Below, piece by piece: positions 61,178 through 64,000 of a stretch of DNA of 64,000 bases. The notes below the pieces were generated by a model. The model was not told where the DNA came from. It ran no database searches and was given only the letters and a program-made list of their open reading frames with translations. This DNA comes from Brevibacillus porteri (GTDB lineage: Bacteria > Bacillota > Bacilli > Brevibacillales > Brevibacillaceae). The position numbers and the translations under genes were made by a program. Position 1 is the first letter of the stretch. Each line of letters begins with the position of its first letter. The stretch spans positions 1 to 64,000 of the forward strand of contig NZ_PXZO01000017.1 of the NCBI RefSeq assembly GCF_003013475.1, in the 5' to 3' direction.

Positions 61178-61654
61178 TCAGCTATTTTTTCGTTCATACA
61201 CGTAAAACGCATGCGGATGAACGTTCTTCTCATCCACGATACCCTCACGCTTGTCCACCAAGGTGTAAGCATCGCGATCCCATGCTGGGAAAAACGTATC
61301 GCCCTCCGTTTCCAAATCGATCTCCGTAATGTACAGCCGATCAACAACATCGAGGAACTGACGATAAATTTCCGAGCCACCAAAGATGATGACATCACCC
61401 AGTGCGAGCACTTCTTCCTTCGTATGGACGACATCTACACCTTCAGGGTGAAAGTCCTGGCTGCGTGTCAGGACGACATTTCTGCGGTTAGGCAGCGGCT
61501 TGCCGATCGATTCGAACGTTTTGCGTCCCATGATAATCGTTTTGCCTGTCGTTAATTCCTTCACATTTTTCAAGTCTGCAGGTAGGTGCCACGGCATGTC
61601 CCCATCTTTTCCGATGACTTGATTGCGGGCATAGGCAACAATCAGGCTGATCAT
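61178..61654 (-). CDS. folA: Dihydrofolate reductase
   Basis: 158 residues. Typical DHFR motifs: [34 protein letters not shown] (residues 2-35, catalytic Asp/Glu in DLKN context), [26 protein letters not shown] (NADPH binding), and [15 protein letters not shown]. It regenerates tetrahydrofolate consumed by thymidylate synthase. Its ATG overlaps the thyA stop by 4 nt, so the two are translationally coupled. Confidence 0.95.
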   Translation of the reverse strand: MISLIVAYARNQVIGKDGDMPWHLPADLKNVKELTTGKTIIMGRKTFESIGKPLPNRRNVVLTRSQDFHPEGVDVVHTKEEVLALGDVIIFGGSEIYRQFLDVVDRLYITEIDLETEGDTFFPAWDRDAYTLVDKREGIVDEKNVHPHAFYVYERKNS

Positions 61655-62445
61655 ACGGCCACCTCGCCTTTGATGTGCGGGTGGGATTCGTAGCCGACGA
61701 TTTCAATATCTTCGTATTTGAAGTCAAAAATCGAAGTCACTTCTGGATTGAGTACGAGCTTCGGCAGTGGTTTCGGCTCACGAGTGAGCTGGAGCTTGAC
61801 CTGCTCGATATGGTTGAGATACAGATGAGCATCACCGATCGTATGAACAAAATCGCCCACTTCAAGTCCAGTGACATGCGCCACCAAATGCGTCAGCAAT
61901 GCGTAGGAAGCGATATTAAACGGCACACCCAAAAATGTATCGCCACTGCGCTGATACAGCTGGCAGGATAGCTTGCCATTCGCTACGTAAAACTGGAACA
62001 ACAGATGACAAGGCGGCAATGCCATCTTGTCCAATTCAGCCGGATTCCACGCGCTAACGATCAAGCGGCGAGAGTCCGGATTGCGTTTAATCTCATCAAT
62101 GACCCATTGAATCTGGTCCACTGTTTTGCCGTCGCGTCCCGCAAAGGAACGCCATTGGCTTCCGTATACCGGGCCCAAATCTCCGTTTTCATCGGCCCAT
62201 TCGTTCCAGATCCGCACGCCGTTTTCCTGCAAGTAGCGGACATTGGTATCGCCTGATAAAAACCAGAGCAATTCGTGGATGATCGATTTCATATGCAGCT
62301 TTTTCGTTGTGACCATTGGAAAGCCTTCACTCAGATCAAAACGCATCTGATGCCCAAAAACACTGGTCGTTCCGGTGCCTGTCCGATCCTCTTTTGTGAC
62401 ACCCTCATCTAAAATGCGCTGGCACAAATCCAGGTATTGTTTCAT
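61651..62445 (-). CDS. thyA: Thymidylate synthase
   Basis: 264 residues, exactly the length of the short ThyA class. Active-site Cys in [48 protein letters not shown], the dUMP phosphate Arg in [18 protein letters not shown], and the folate-binding [13 protein letters not shown] at the C-terminus. It makes dTMP from dUMP with methylene-tetrahydrofolate. I chose the ATG at 62445 after GGAGAG, which leaves a standard-length protein. It is followed by folA. Confidence 0.96.
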   Translation of the reverse strand: MKQYLDLCQRILDEGVTKEDRTGTGTTSVFGHQMRFDLSEGFPMVTTKKLHMKSIIHELLWFLSGDTNVRYLQENGVRIWNEWADENGDLGPVYGSQWRSFAGRDGKTVDQIQWVIDEIKRNPDSRRLIVSAWNPAELDKMALPPCHLLFQFYVANGKLSCQLYQRSGDTFLGVPFNIASYALLTHLVAHVTGLEVGDFVHTIGDAHLYLNHIEQVKLQLTREPKPLPKLVLNPEVTSIFDFKYEDIEIVGYESHPHIKGEVAV

Positions 62446-62512
62446 CGTCCATCTCTCCTTCCATCTCATCTATTTTACCTGACCCAGACGAAAATGAAAG
62501 ATCGGAATGTCA

Positions 62513-62521
62513 TGATATAAT
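62513..62521 (+). promoter_or_regulatory. Extended -10 promoter of the second MocR gene
   Basis: TGATATAAT (TG-n-TATAAT) lies 32 bp upstream of the MocR start; the -35 is weak. The gap is shared with divergently transcribed thyA. Confidence 0.5.
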
Positions 62522-62552
62522 AAATGGATAAATGTAGAAAGCGGGATTCGGG

Positions 62553-63992
62553 ATGGATGGTATATCTTCTACGGCTACAAAGCCCTTATATAAACAAATA
62601 GCAGTGCAAATCGAGCAAAGAATCAGCAGTGGTGAATTCGGTCCTGGCAGCTATTTGCCCTCGGAGCGCACCCTGGCCAAGGAACTGAACGTCAACCGTT
62701 CGACCGTCGTCGCGGCATACGATGAGCTGCAAGCAGCAGGTATGATCGAGCGCATTCAAGGAAGTGGTACCATTGTCAGCCAAGATATTTGGGGACTCGC
62801 ACGGACACGCGTTCCGAACTGGCGTCATTTGACGGAGTCAGGGTCGTTTCGCCCGAATTTACCGTTGATTCGCAAAATCCGTCGTGAAACACAGGAAAAT
62901 GAGTTGATTGATTTGGCGAGTGGCGAGCTCTCGACCGATCTCGTCCCCAATCAAACACTTCAGCAGCTCATGACCCCCGATGACTTCCCCACTCATCTCG
63001 GCTATGAGCATCCGCAGGGCAATTGGGCTTTGCGAGAGACATTGAGTCTCCATATGAAAACATGGCGAAGCATCGCAGCACCTGCTACCTCGATCATGAT
63101 CACGTCAGGAGCGCAGCAGGCTCTTCACCTCGTCGTTCAATGCTTGTTAAAGCCAGGAGATGCGGTAGCAATTGAGGAGCCGTCTTACTGTTATTCCTTG
63201 CCGCTTTTTCATTCCGCTGGCTTGCGTACCTTCTCACTGCCTGTCGACCGGGACGGAATCGACCCAAAGCACTTGGCACAGCTGCACCGCCAGCACCGCA
63301 TCAAAATGGTTTTTCTCAATCCGAATTATCAAAACCCGACAGGGACACTGCTTTCATTAGAGCGTCGCCAGGAATTGCTCGCGTTCTCCTATGAAAACGG
63401 GATTCCGATCATCGAGGATGATCCATATAGCTTGACCAGTTTTTCAAGAGAGCCCGTCCCAACCTTAAAATCGCTGGATCAACACGGAACAGTACTCTAC
63501 ATCAGCTCTTTGACCAAAATCGTAGCCTCAGGTCTGCGGATCGGCTGGATCGTAGGGCCGCCTACTGTCATGGAAAGACTGGCAGATGCGAAACAGCAGT
63601 TTGATTTTGGACACAGCATTTTTCCGCAATGGCTCGCGAATCGCTTTCTCGGATCACCTCAGTTTGTGAGTCACATCGATCTTCTGCGAACAGAGCTATC
63701 CTTGCGGCACGATCAGCTTGTCTCCTCGCTTCAAGACAAGTTCGGTGACCAAGTAGAAATGGTCGGTTCAGAAGGAGGCATTCACTTGTGGTGTAAATTC
63801 AAAGGGGAATGGAGCGGCGAAACTCTTCTCACAGAATCAGTCAAACGGGGAGTTGTCTTCGTTCCGGGACATCTTTTCGGGGCAGAGCAAGGATATGTCC
63901 GCTTCACCTTTGGCAGAGCTACCACAGATCAGATCCCTGAGGCAGTTTCGCGCTTAGCGGATGCATTCATGGCAAGTGGATGGGCAAAATAA
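62553..63992 (+). CDS. MocR-type GntR/aminotransferase-fold regulator
   Basis: 479 residues. GntR winged helix (about 10-75; YLPSERTLAKELNVNRSTVVAAYDELQAAG) fused to a PLP aminotransferase-like domain (about 115-475) with SGAQQALHLV, NPNYQNPTG, the PLP lysine in ISSLTKIVASGLRIGW and RFTFGRA near the C-terminus. A paralogue of the regulator at 1896-3341. It is divergent from thyA-folA, but its target may lie to the right of the window. The window ends just after its stop. Confidence 0.9.
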   Translation: MDGISSTATKPLYKQIAVQIEQRISSGEFGPGSYLPSERTLAKELNVNRSTVVAAYDELQAAGMIERIQGSGTIVSQDIWGLARTRVPNWRHLTESGSFRPNLPLIRKIRRETQENELIDLASGELSTDLVPNQTLQQLMTPDDFPTHLGYEHPQGNWALRETLSLHMKTWRSIAAPATSIMITSGAQQALHLVVQCLLKPGDAVAIEEPSYCYSLPLFHSAGLRTFSLPVDRDGIDPKHLAQLHRQHRIKMVFLNPNYQNPTGTLLSLERRQELLAFSYENGIPIIEDDPYSLTSFSREPVPTLKSLDQHGTVLYISSLTKIVASGLRIGWIVGPPTVMERLADAKQQFDFGHSIFPQWLANRFLGSPQFVSHIDLLRTELSLRHDQLVSSLQDKFGDQVEMVGSEGGIHLWCKFKGEWSGETLLTESVKRGVVFVPGHLFGAEQGYVRFTFGRATTDQIPEAVSRLADAFMASGWAK

Positions 63993-64000
63993 TCCCCAAG

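Noticed and set aside
1-64000. CRISPR arrays, tRNA/rRNA genes, riboswitches or T-boxes, transposase genes
   Set aside because: Scanning by eye found no regularly spaced repeats, cloverleaf, known aptamer core or transposase motif; leaders of the biosynthetic genes (such as cimA, about 118 bp) are too short for a T-box. A covariance-model search would be decisive.

Overview
The window looks like chromosomal DNA of an endospore-forming Firmicute of the Paenibacillaceae/Brevibacillus type. The reasons are strong AGGAGG-type ribosome binding sites, frequent TTG and GTG starts, a roughly balanced base composition, a YheC/YheD spore-coat ATP-grasp protein, a KinB-like sensor kinase, ECF sigma/DUF4179 pairs and a citramalate synthase. 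The genus is my inference from familiarity, not a database match. About sixty genes are packed with short gaps, most of them on the minus strand. I see no rRNA, tRNA, CRISPR array, phage or intact insertion sequence.

Layout. 1-6.6 kb: SagB-type nitroreductase with a divergent LysR regulator, a MocR regulator divergent from an EamA transporter, a GH15-like hydrolase and an inositol monophosphatase. 6.8-12.5 kb: cstA with its DUF466 partner, a small membrane protein, and a LytS/LytTR two-component system, an arrangement that recalls pyruvate-responsive BtsSR/BtsT systems. 12.6-17.4 kb: an ECF sigma factor with a GNAT enzyme, 4-hydroxyphenylpyruvate dioxygenase, thioredoxin divergent from an Rrf2 regulator, and a methyltransferase. 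17.4-22.8 kb: an OmpR-type two-component system followed by three exported proteins built from eight copies of one roughly 85-residue module (1, 3 and 4 copies). I do not recognise this family, and it is the best candidate here for an undescribed system.

22.9-33.5 kb: an unknown secreted protein, an M14 carboxypeptidase, a membrane protein plus soluble chemoreceptor pair, RsmF, an Lrp/LysE operon, an HExxH protein, and a decayed padR-SDR locus. 33.5-47.6 kb: a DEAD-box helicase, M42 and M20 peptidases, a TetR/MFS pair with two matching operators, a small alarmone synthetase, a Cache-type chemoreceptor, and an operon of KinB-like kinase, 57-residue coiled-coil protein and OppA-type lipoprotein. 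47.7-64 kb: a U32-family protein, an ECF/DUF4179 pair, FabF divergent from an MmyB-like regulator, a nested inverted-repeat element in a gene-free gap, citramalate synthase, a hydrolase, a YheC/D protein, an M20 amidohydrolase, a PHP phosphatase, the thyA-folA operon and a second MocR regulator.

Regulation is unusually legible. Nearly every convergent or tandem junction has a clear hairpin terminator, and several divergent gaps carry symmetric operator-like repeats. Two good cre-like (CcpA) motifs lie upstream of cstA and hppD. Start codons were chosen by Shine-Dalgarno position. Functions come from motifs read by eye, without database searches.
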